12,502 nt of DNA from NCBI GenBank assembly GCA_025935655.1, contig JAICUV010000082.1:1-12502 (forward strand), read 5' to 3'. The stretch's first letter is position 1. Every line of letters begins with the position of its first letter. A model generated the notes under the pieces. The model had not been told where the DNA came from. It was given only the letters and a program-made list of their open reading frames with translations, and searched no databases. Both the position numbers and the translations under genes were made by a program. This DNA is from Chloroflexota bacterium (lineage in GTDB: Bacteria > Chloroflexota > Limnocylindria > Limnocylindrales > CSP1-4). Below are positions 1 to 6,308 of this stretch, piece by piece.

Positions 1-47
1 GCCGTCTGCACGTCGGCCCGGGGAATGGCCGGCGCTGCGGTGGCCAT
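1..47 (-). CDS. Partial gene, N-terminus only, possible exporter
   Basis: Only the first 15 complete codons are inside the window; they read M-A-T-A-A-P-A-I-P-R-A-D-V-Q-T and the gene leaves the left edge. Its ATG (47..45) shares one base with the TGA stop of the small upstream gene (TGATG), so the two are very likely translationally coupled. The visible residues carry no domain. The upstream protein ends in a helix beginning N-E-D-W, which resembles the first helix of long YeiH-type putative sulfate exporters, so this gene may hold the remaining membrane domain. That is a guess from memory of the family. The start is well supported by the overlap; the function is not. Confidence 0.55.
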   Translation of the reverse strand, partial: MATAAPAIPRADVQT

Positions 48-247
48 CAGGGCACCAGCCCTTTCCCGATGACGCCCGCGAGCGTGAGCAGCAGCAACGC
101 GAGGCCCAGGATCGTGGCCGCCCAGTCCTCGTTGACCGACCGCCTGCCGGCAGCGGCAACGCCGCCGGCGGTCGCGATGGCATCGGAATCGGCCTCGGGA
201 GCGGGTGCGTCCGGTTGTTGGCCGGCGTCCACGGGCTCGTCGTTCAT
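47..247 (-). CDS. Small single-pass membrane protein, 66 aa
   Basis: This 66-residue protein has an acidic, Ala/Pro-rich N-terminus (1-38) and one hydrophobic helix (about 43-60) that starts after N-E-D-W. A Shine-Dalgarno AGGGGG lies 4 nt before the ATG, and the TGA overlaps the next ATG as TGATG, so both ends look like a true gene. It has no recognised catalytic motif. The E-D-W plus helix pattern recalls the N-terminal segment of long putative sulfate exporters (YeiH-like); with the next gene it could be a two-piece version of one. It could equally be an unrelated small membrane protein. It is transcribed away from the polysaccharide genes and probably does not belong to them. Confidence 0.72.
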   Translation of the reverse strand: MNDEPVDAGQQPDAPAPEADSDAIATAGGVAAAGRRSVNEDWAATILGLALLLLTLAGVIGKGLVP

Positions 248-251
248 GCAA

Positions 252-257
252 CCCCCT
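252..257 (-). promoter_or_regulatory. Ribosome binding site AGGGGG for the 66-aa protein
   Basis: On the minus strand AGGGGG stands 4 nt before the ATG at 247. It supports this start and the reality of the small gene. Confidence 0.7.
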
Positions 258-289
258 GCAACGACTGCGGTGCGTCAGGCACCGCGAAG

Positions 290-298
290 ACTGTAACA
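290..298 (-). promoter_or_regulatory. Candidate extended -10 promoter for the 66-aa gene
   Basis: On the minus strand the bases read TGTTACAGT, a TG-N extended -10 with the hexamer TACAGT. Transcription would start near 283, giving a leader of about 36 nt that contains the AGGGGG ribosome site. I see no good -35 at the expected spacing, which extended -10 promoters can lack. This is a by-eye match in one of the less GC-rich spots of the region. Confidence 0.35.
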
Positions 299-373
299 AC
301 CCCGGGGACGGTCGGTGCGGCCGGATCGTCGTGCTCGGGCCGTTTGGCTCCCACGGCACAGGTGTGCTGCGGC

Positions 374-379
374 TACCCT
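374..379 (+). promoter_or_regulatory. Candidate -10 element of a leaderless promoter
   Basis: TACCCT (a TANNNT hexamer) ends 9 nt before the GTG at 389, about where a -10 sits if transcription starts at the initiation codon. No Shine-Dalgarno precedes GTG 389 or the alternative TTG 380 or GTG 362, which fits leaderless initiation. No -35 was found. Confidence 0.3.
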
Positions 380-388
380 TTGCCGGTC

Positions 389-1579
389 GTGTTGCTGCTC
401 GCTGTCGTCTTCGTGGGTGCGGTCGCGGCGCTCGGGTGGGTCTACCTCGGCTACCCCGTCGCCGTCGGGCTGGCGGCGCGCGTGCGGCCGCTGCGCCTCG
501 CCGTCGCGTCGCGGCCGGCCACGCTGACGATCGCGATCGCCGTCCACGACGAGGAGCCCCAGGTCGCCGCACGGATCGCAGACGCGCTCGCGCAGGATTC
601 GCCCGAGAGCCCCATCGTCGAGGTCCTGGTGGGCAGCGACGGCTCCGAGGACGGGACGGAGCGGGTCGTCGCGGCGATCGCCGCTGCCCATCCCCGCGTG
701 CGCCGGATCGGTCTGCCGAGGGCCGGCCAGACGCCGACCCAGCATGCCCTGTTCGAGGCGGCACGGGGCGACGTCGTGGTGCTCACGGACGCCGAGACCC
801 GGTTCGCGCCCGGGGCACTCGCTCGCCTCGTGGCGCCGTTCGGCGACCCGCGGGTCGGCGCCGCGACCGGCCGCCTCGAGTGGCGCGACGAGGACGCCAC
901 CGCGACGTCGCGCAACGAGGGGCTCTACTGGCGCTACGAACGACGCGTCCGGGACCTGGAGAGCCAGGCCGGCTGGCTGACGGCGGTCACCGGCGCGTTC
1001 CTCGCCGTGCGCCGGTCCTCGTACCGGCCCGTTCCCGCCACGGCCTCCATGGACCACCTCCTCCCGCTCTACGTGCGCGAACAGGGCGGAATCGTCGTCT
1101 ACGTCCCGGACGCGGTCGCCACCGACCGGCCCATCAGCGGCCTCCGCGAGCAGTTCCGCAGCCGCTCGCGGACGGCAACCCGCGGGATCCGCGCCAACCT
1201 GTCGATGGCCGGGCGGCTGGCGCCGTGGCGCCACCCCGCGGCGGCGCTCGCGATCTGGTCCCACAAGCTGCTGCGCTGGGCGACGCCGCTGCTCGCCCTC
1301 GCGGCGCTCGTGGCCGCCATCGGGCTGGGGCTCGGAGGCATCGCGGCCGCGTGGATCGTGCCGCTGCTGGCGGTCGGCGGGCTGCTCTCCGCGGCTCTCG
1401 CGCACGCGCTCGTCGGGTCCGGGCGGACGCCCCCTCGCGTGATCGCCTTCGCCCGCGCCATCTTCGTCGTGAACGCGGCCTTCGGCGTCGCGTGGCTGAA
1501 CGTCCTCAGGCGCCGCCGGATCGAGACGTGGCGACGGATGGAGTGGGAGGCAACCGCCGGCCAGGTCAGCCGGCGCTGA
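389..1579 (+). CDS. Membrane-anchored family 2 glycosyltransferase
   Basis: A GT-A fold sugar transferase acting on the cytoplasmic face, probably adding a sugar to a lipid-linked glycan. Numbered from GTG 389 (396 aa): an N-terminal helix (about 1-20) runs into L-G-Y-P, typical of membrane GT2 proteins. The nucleotide-sugar site starts with A-V-H-D-E-E (52-57) and S-D-G-S-E-D-G-T (84-91). T-D-A-E-T (134-138) is the metal-binding DxD-like motif, D223 is a candidate catalytic base, and the Arg-rich stretch 258-267 stands where Q/RxxRW normally is. Two or three helices lie near 285-370. Substrate is unknown. The reading frame stays open upstream to 215, but that part is not hydrophobic and looks non-coding, so I chose GTG 389; TTG 380 and GTG 362 remain possible. 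The 3' end overlaps the convergent ligase gene by 14 bp. Confidence 0.9.
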   Translation: MLLLAVVFVGAVAALGWVYLGYPVAVGLAARVRPLRLAVASRPATLTIAIAVHDEEPQVAARIADALAQDSPESPIVEVLVGSDGSEDGTERVVAAIAAAHPRVRRIGLPRAGQTPTQHALFEAARGDVVVLTDAETRFAPGALARLVAPFGDPRVGAATGRLEWRDEDATATSRNEGLYWRYERRVRDLESQAGWLTAVTGAFLAVRRSSYRPVPATASMDHLLPLYVREQGGIVVYVPDAVATDRPISGLREQFRSRSRTATRGIRANLSMAGRLAPWRHPAAALAIWSHKLLRWATPLLALAALVAAIGLGLGGIAAAWIVPLLAVGGLLSAALAHALVGSGRTPPRVIAFARAIFVVNAAFGVAWLNVLRRRRIETWRRMEWEATAGQVSRR

Positions 1580-3059
1580 CCGGTTCGGCCGCTGGCGTCT
1601 CGTCCGGCACGGCGGCCGGTTGGGCATCGGTCGCAGCCGGTCCCTCCTCGCGCCGGGGCCACGGCCAGTGCGGCCCCCACGCGAACCCCGTACCGACGAT
1701 CGTGAACGTCACGATGGACACCTGGATGAACAGCAGCGGGTTGTTGAACGACGCCGCGAGCACGTACGAGAGGAAGGCGGAAAGCACACCCGTGCCGAGC
1801 CACCCAGGCATCCTGCCAAGCCTGCGCATGCCGGTCAACACGAGGGCGAGTCCCGCGAGACCGCCCAGGATCCCCTGCTCCGCAAAGAACCGGAGCCACT
1901 CGTTGTGCGGGGAGTTCAGCACCGAATCGCCGTACCGATCGCCGATGACGCGGTAGCTGCGATAGCCCCACCCCGTGACCGGGCGATCCGCGAACATCTG
2001 GATCGACGCCTGCCATGCGGTGAGTCGTTCGAGGTCCGAGGCAACGAGGATCGCTCCCGTCCGCGGCGCTCCACCAGCCTGCACGCGCATGTCGAGGTAG
2101 CCAGGCAGTGCAAGCGCGCCCAAGACAAGTCCACCGGCAAGCACCGCAACGCCCAACTGCCGCTTGACACGCCAGGCCGCAACGACCGCGAACGCGAACG
2201 CCGCGACAAAGACCGTCCGGCTGTAAGTGAGGAAGAGCGTCGGGACGATCGGGACCAGCGCCAACGCCGCGAGCACGCGCAGCTTCCAGCTGCCCCGCGG
2301 CGCGAGGACGACGGCCGCTGCCAGCACCATCGCGGGCGGCAGCACCAGTGCCGCGAACCCGTTCGGCGACGGGATGACGCCGCTGAGGCGTGACCCGAAG
2401 TCCTTCGCGTGGACCATCCATGCCAGCGGCCCGCCGGCGAGCAGGCCGGGGCCGAGGTAGTCCAGGAGGGTCACGGCCGCCGCGACGGCGGTGGCCGCGA
2501 CCGCCGCGACGAGGGGCCGCAGCGCGCCTTCCCGCGCGACCCAGGTCGCCGCCAGCAGGACGAGGAGGCCACCGCCCACGCCCGCGACCCAGAACTGGAG
2601 CGACGTCGCCGTGAACGCGCTGCCGAACTGCCGGTAGGCGATGGCCAGGCTGCCGAGCGTGCCGACGACGAGCGCCGCCGCGAAGACGACGGGCCACGAC
2701 CAGGGCATCGAGCGAGGGCGCAGCACCACGCGAACGGCCACGCTGGCGGCGAGGACGAACACGAGGGCCATCCGCGGCCCGAGCAGGTAGGTGATCGTGA
2801 ACGGCTCGTCGAACGGCGCGGTCGCCGCGAGCACCACGAGCCCCGAGAGCGGCGACACGACCGTGATGACCCCGACGACGATCGCCCATGCCGCGTACAG
2901 CGGGCCGCCCGCCGGGGTCGTCGCCCGGATCAGCAGGCACGCGGCGATCAGGCCGAGCTCCAGCGGGACCGCGACCCGCGGGTTGCGGAACGGCGCGGTG
3001 ATCGCGTCGCCGAGCGCCCGGTAGAGGTCGAGTGGGCCGGGGCGGCCGGCGTCGGCCAT
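1566..3059 (-). CDS. O-antigen ligase / Wzy family membrane protein
   Basis: A 497-aa polytopic protein of the O-antigen ligase/polymerase superfamily, which transfers or polymerises undecaprenyl-diphosphate-linked glycans on the outer face of the membrane. About a dozen helices are visible. S-P-N-G (231-234) and T-Y-S-R-T (278-282, with R281) match conserved points of the family. The large external loop follows the family pattern: L-T-A-W-Q-A-S-I-Q-M-F (346-356), D-R-P-V-T-G-W-G-Y (358-366), and then P-H-N-E-W-L (384-389) and E-Q-G-I-L-G-G (394-400), with H385 the expected key histidine. The cytoplasmic tail (471-497) is Ala/Pro/Glu-rich. ATG 3059 has GAGG 5 nt upstream. GTG 3083 overlaps the previous stop as GTGA and would add 8 residues. 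Whether it is a ligase or a polymerase cannot be told from sequence. Confidence 0.92.
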   Translation of the reverse strand: MADAGRPGPLDLYRALGDAITAPFRNPRVAVPLELGLIAACLLIRATTPAGGPLYAAWAIVVGVITVVSPLSGLVVLAATAPFDEPFTITYLLGPRMALVFVLAASVAVRVVLRPRSMPWSWPVVFAAALVVGTLGSLAIAYRQFGSAFTATSLQFWVAGVGGGLLVLLAATWVAREGALRPLVAAVAATAVAAAVTLLDYLGPGLLAGGPLAWMVHAKDFGSRLSGVIPSPNGFAALVLPPAMVLAAAVVLAPRGSWKLRVLAALALVPIVPTLFLTYSRTVFVAAFAFAVVAAWRVKRQLGVAVLAGGLVLGALALPGYLDMRVQAGGAPRTGAILVASDLERLTAWQASIQMFADRPVTGWGYRSYRVIGDRYGDSVLNSPHNEWLRFFAEQGILGGLAGLALVLTGMRRLGRMPGWLGTGVLSAFLSYVLAASFNNPLLFIQVSIVTFTIVGTGFAWGPHWPWPRREEGPAATDAQPAAVPDETPAAEPVSAG

Positions 3060-3064
3060 CGGCG

Positions 3065-3068
3065 CCTC
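3065..3068 (-). promoter_or_regulatory. Ribosome binding site GAGG favouring ATG 3059
   Basis: GAGG on the minus strand lies 5 nt before ATG 3059. The competing GTG 3083 only has a distant GGAG about 15 nt upstream but forms the GTGA junction seen twice elsewhere in this window, so the choice of start stays open. Confidence 0.45.
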
Positions 3069-3079
3069 GGTGGCGACCG

Positions 3080-4135
3080 TCACCGCAGCCAGCTCCGGAG
3101 CATGACCCGCAGGAAGCCCAGGCCGTAGCGCAGGTTGGTCCCCTTCTTCGTGACCCCGGCCGAGCGCCGGCGGATCGTGACGGGGACATCGATCACGCGC
3201 AGACCGGCGCGGGCGGCGCCAAGGAGCAGCTCCGGGTTGTGGAACTGGTCCTCGGTGAAGCTGATCTCGCCCAGGCGGCTGGCCCGGATTGCGCGATAGC
3301 CATTGGCGATGTCGGTCACCTCGGTCCCGCCGAGCAGGTTGATGAGGCGCGTGTACACGGTGATGCCCGCGTCGCGGGCGGCGGACTCCCGCTCGTAACC
3401 GCCCTTGCGACGCGATCCCACCACGAAGTCCGCCCGATCCTCGACGATCGGCGTGACCAGGGCGCCCATCTCCGCGGGATCGTGCTGGCCGTCGGCGTCC
3501 AGCGTGACGACGACGTCGACGCCGAGCCGCTCCGCCACGAGGTACCCCGTCTGGAGCGCGGCGCCCTGCCCGGAGTTCACCGGGTGGGTGACGACCTGCG
3601 CGCCGGCGGCGCGGGCCACCGCGGCCGTCGCATCCCGCGAGCCATCGTCGATCACGAGGACGTGCGTGGCCAGGCCGGCCACGGTCGCCGGGATCTCGGC
3701 CAGCACGGCCGGCAGGCTCTGGGCCTCGTCGAAGGCGGGGATGCACACGAGGATCCCGCCCATCGCCGTGTCGCCGCGCCGCACCTCGAGCTGCGCGGCG
3801 GACAGCGCCCGCACGAGGCGGCTGAGCCGCTGGTTCGCGCGATCGGCGCGACCGAGGGCGACGAGGATGAGCAGGAAGCAGCCGGCGACGGCCACGATGA
3901 TCACGGTGACCAGGCGCCCCAGCGGCGCCCCTTCCAGGCCGAGGACGTCCTGCAGCGGCCGCACGAGATCGGGCGCGGCCGCCACGACGCCGAGGGCGAT
4001 CCCCACCGCCACGAGCAGCACGCCCGGGAGGCGGCTGCCGGCGCCCGCGCGTCTGAGACGCCGGATCCCGGCGAGCACGAGGACGACCGCGACGACGAGG
4101 CCGGCAATCCGCAGGAGGCTCAGATCGAACGGCAT
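3080..4135 (-). CDS. DUF2304-GT2 fusion, polyprenyl-phosphate sugar synthase-like
   Basis: A 351-aa protein in two parts. Residues 1-115 hold membrane helices followed by a helix and an Arg-rich amphipathic stretch (L-S-R-L-V-R-A-L-S, 104-112) in the layout of DUF2304. Residues 126-351 are a GT2 domain close to dolichyl/polyprenyl-phosphate mannose or glucose synthases: C-I-P-A-F-D-E (131-137), V-I-D-D-G-S-R-D-A-T (161-170), N-S-G-Q-G-A-A-L (187-194), the metal site D-A-D-G-Q-H-D-P (213-220), V-G-S-R-R-K-G (239-245), N-G-Y-R-A (278-282) and V-P-V-T-I-R-R-R (317-324). The expected reaction is nucleotide sugar plus polyprenyl phosphate to polyprenyl-phosphate sugar, the donor for GT-C enzymes. 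The gene for such a GT-C-like protein lies just upstream. DUF2304 and the synthase are commonly separate adjacent genes; here there is one uninterrupted frame. Confidence 0.92.
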   Translation of the reverse strand: MPFDLSLLRIAGLVVAVVLVLAGIRRLRRAGAGSRLPGVLLVAVGIALGVVAAAPDLVRPLQDVLGLEGAPLGRLVTVIIVAVAGCFLLILVALGRADRANQRLSRLVRALSAAQLEVRRGDTAMGGILVCIPAFDEAQSLPAVLAEIPATVAGLATHVLVIDDGSRDATAAVARAAGAQVVTHPVNSGQGAALQTGYLVAERLGVDVVVTLDADGQHDPAEMGALVTPIVEDRADFVVGSRRKGGYERESAARDAGITVYTRLINLLGGTEVTDIANGYRAIRASRLGEISFTEDQFHNPELLLGAARAGLRVIDVPVTIRRRSAGVTKKGTNLRYGLGFLRVMLRSWLR

Positions 4136-4145
4136 GGCCAGCGGA

Positions 4146-4152
4146 TCACCTT
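4146..4152 (-). promoter_or_regulatory. Ribosome binding site AAGGTGA overlapping an upstream stop
   Basis: AAGGTGA on the minus strand is 10 nt before ATG 4135. Its last three bases are the TGA stop of the GT-C-like gene, so ribosomes ending that gene sit on this site, suggesting coupled translation. Confidence 0.55.
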
Positions 4153-6284
4153 GCGAGAGCGGTGGCGCCGGACGCGTCCACTGCGTAGAGCAGCAACCGC
4201 CCGTCGGCGAAGGACCGGACGAGAGTGTAGCGGCCGACGGACCCCAGGGATGCGATGTCGGTCACGAAGGGGTCGTACCCACCGAGGTCCGCGCCGGTCC
4301 CACCCGCCTCGGGATTCGCGACCAGGATGTAGTCCACGCCGTGTGCCGCGACATAGCGCGCCGCCGCCGGACCGCCCGGATCGAGGAACAGCGCACGGGC
4401 GCCCAGCAGGAGCGCGGTCGACTCCGCGAGGAACTGCGGGTCCTCCAGGTAGACGGCCCGCCCGTCGACGATGCCGACCCGCTCGGCGAGCGACGCGACG
4501 GAGCCGTCCGTGTAGGCGTTGGTGAGGAGGCGTGCGTCCGGGGGCAGGTTGCCCGCGATCCAGCGATACGCCTCGTAGCCGCTCTGGGTCAGACCCGGCT
4601 CCGGGTCGTCGACGGTGCCCGCGGGCGCCGGCGCGATCGCCCCCGCCACGAGGATGAGCGCCAGGACGCCGGCACCGACGCCGGCCTTCCGCCGGTCGCC
4701 CAAGAGCGCGACCAGCCCGGGACGAAGCAGCCGCTCGAGGCCCCACAACCCGGCCAGGGCGGCAAGGACCGGGACGAGCAGCTCGTACGGCATCAGGCGG
4801 CGCGGCCCGGTGCGCATCGGCACGTAGGTGGACGAGATGGCGAACAGCAGCCAGGAGCCGACGCCGAGTGCGACCCCGAACACGACCATGAGGATCACGA
4901 GGCGACGGCGCCTGGCATCGAGCCATGGCCAGGCGAGGATCGGTGCGACGCACAGCAGGGCGAGCAGGCCGAGCAGGATGACCTGGCGGCCGTCCAGGCC
5001 CGGCCAGATCCACAGGATCGACCGTGGCAGGAGCCGGGAGTCCAGGAAGCGGTCCGGCGCCTCGTAGCCCACGGCGGCCGGCGCCACGGCGGCGACGTTG
5101 AAGTCCCAGGTCGGGTCGTCGGTGAACGTCCACCCCGGCGGGATGTCGTCCGCCGGCGGGAGCGGCGGCCTGGCTTCAGCCGACCGATCACCCGCCACGT
5201 ACCCGAGCACCCGCACCTGGCCCGTCAGCGCGTACGACGCCGCACCGCCCACCACGATGCTCCCGAGGAACACCCCGCCGGCGACGGCGAGCACCCAGCC
5301 GAGCGTCGCGACCGTGGGTGCGCGGATCCCGAGGCTCCCGCCCGACGCGAGGAGCCGGGCCGCCGCGAGGCCGGCGATCGCCGGTCCGAGGAGGAGGAAC
5401 ACCTCCGCGTGCGCCATCCACGTGAGCGCGGCGGTCACGACCGCCGTCGCGAGCAGCCGGCGGGACCGCTCCACCATCGCGCGGTCCACGAGCCACAGCG
5501 TGAACAGCGCCGGGATGAGCGCCCAGGTCTCGGGCCGGTAGGCCAGGAGCTTGCCGTCGAGGCGGGTGGTCGCCAGCAGCAGGCACGCGCCCAGCACGGC
5601 GAGCCAGGTTGACACGAAGCGGCGGAAGAACACGGCCGCCACGGCGCCGAGCCCGGCGAGCACCGTCAGCCGGTAGGTCTCGAGGACCAGCCGGGTGTCG
5701 AGATCGGGCAACAGGACGAAGGCCGCCGCGGTGTGCGCCGTGACCGGCAGGTAGTCGACCTGGAACGGCCGCAGCGTCCCCCACTCCGGGAGCTCGGCCG
5801 GGAACCCGCCGTGGATGGCCGTCTCCCGGGCGAGGTTCGCGTAGTACCAGACGGTCGAGCTGAAGGGCAGCAGCGCGTCGCCCACCGCCTGCCGGGACGG
5901 GATCGCGACGAGCACGAGCGCGACGACCGTCGCGGTCAGGATGATCAGCACGGCCGGCTTCCGTCGCCAGCGCGCGCTGCCGACCTTGCGGGCGGTGGCG
6001 ACGAGCGAGCGACGCCGCGACGGCAGCAGGAACGGGACGGCCGTCACCGCGACGAGGGCCAGGAGGAGGGGGCTCGGACGCAGGAGCCCCAGGCCGGCGA
6101 GCACGGTGCAGGTGACACTGGCCACCAGTAGACTGGCCCCGGCCGCCCGGCCGGCGGTGACGAGGGGTGACCCCGACCCGGGCGCCAGGAGGGGGCCCCA
6201 AGCGAGCCCCGGCAGGACGAAGAGGAGGGCCAGGACGAGCGCGGCCTGGATGAGCTGGACGCCGACGAGCGGATCTGACGCCAG
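4146..6284 (-). CDS. Large polytopic membrane protein, GT-C-like
   Basis: About 712 aa with roughly 13-15 helices in the first 560 residues and a soluble C-terminal domain (about 565-712) that starts G-Y-E-A-Y-R-W-I and contains L-P-P-D-A-R-L-L-T-N, a pattern common after the membrane part of GT-C-like proteins. The first external loop carries G-D-A-L-L-P (135-140), T-V-W-Y-Y-A-N-L (144-151) and D-Y-L-P-V-T-A-H (177-184), acidic and aromatic residues placed as in lipid-phosphate-sugar-dependent transferases. I infer a glycosyltransferase using a polyprenyl-phosphate sugar, perhaps made by the next gene; no family was assigned. The start is unusual: no ATG, GTG or TTG lies near the first helix in this frame. 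CTG 6284 is preceded by GGAGG at 9 nt. The frame stays open to 6812, but that stretch is antisense to the divergent gene and is not credible protein. Confidence 0.85.
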   Translation of the reverse strand: MASDPLVGVQLIQAALVLALLFVLPGLAWGPLLAPGSGSPLVTAGRAAGASLLVASVTCTVLAGLGLLRPSPLLLALVAVTAVPFLLPSRRRSLVATARKVGSARWRRKPAVLIILTATVVALVLVAIPSRQAVGDALLPFSSTVWYYANLARETAIHGGFPAELPEWGTLRPFQVDYLPVTAHTAAAFVLLPDLDTRLVLETYRLTVLAGLGAVAAVFFRRFVSTWLAVLGACLLLATTRLDGKLLAYRPETWALIPALFTLWLVDRAMVERSRRLLATAVVTAALTWMAHAEVFLLLGPAIAGLAAARLLASGGSLGIRAPTVATLGWVLAVAGGVFLGSIVVGGAASYALTGQVRVLGYVAGDRSAEARPPLPPADDIPPGWTFTDDPTWDFNVAAVAPAAVGYEAPDRFLDSRLLPRSILWIWPGLDGRQVILLGLLALLCVAPILAWPWLDARRRRLVILMVVFGVALGVGSWLLFAISSTYVPMRTGPRRLMPYELLVPVLAALAGLWGLERLLRPGLVALLGDRRKAGVGAGVLALILVAGAIAPAPAGTVDDPEPGLTQSGYEAYRWIAGNLPPDARLLTNAYTDGSVASLAERVGIVDGRAVYLEDPQFLAESTALLLGARALFLDPGGPAAARYVAAHGVDYILVANPEAGGTGADLGGYDPFVTDIASLGSVGRYTLVRSFADGRLLLYAVDASGATALAR

Positions 6285-6293
6285 GGTGAAGTG

Positions 6294-6298
6294 CCTCC
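6294..6298 (-). promoter_or_regulatory. Ribosome binding site GGAGG in front of a CTG start
   Basis: GGAGG on the minus strand precedes CTG 6284 by 9 nt and is the main evidence for that non-canonical start. The same bases lie within the first codons of the divergent gene if that gene begins at GTG 6291. Confidence 0.5.
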
Positions 6299-6308
6299 GG
6301 TGTGCCCG

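Noticed and set aside
205..1956. Long plus-strand open frame in another phase across the GT2 and ligase genes
   Set aside because: The translation is Arg/Gly/Ala-rich with no domain or helix, while the overlapping frames carry clear family motifs. Long spurious frames are expected at this GC content.
1099..3189. Long minus-strand open frame antisense to the GT2 gene and overlapping the ligase gene
   Set aside because: Low-complexity Arg-rich translation; the ligase frame in the same place has conserved loop motifs.
3060..3746. Upstream extension of the ligase frame to 3746
   Set aside because: The extra residues are the GT2-fusion gene read in a second phase, without any protein-like pattern. 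Start placed at 3059 (or 3083).
3032..5612. Long plus-strand open frames antisense to the DUF2304-GT2 and GT-C-like genes
   Set aside because: Rich in Arg, Asp and His with no hydrophobic segments or motifs. They mirror the true minus-strand genes.
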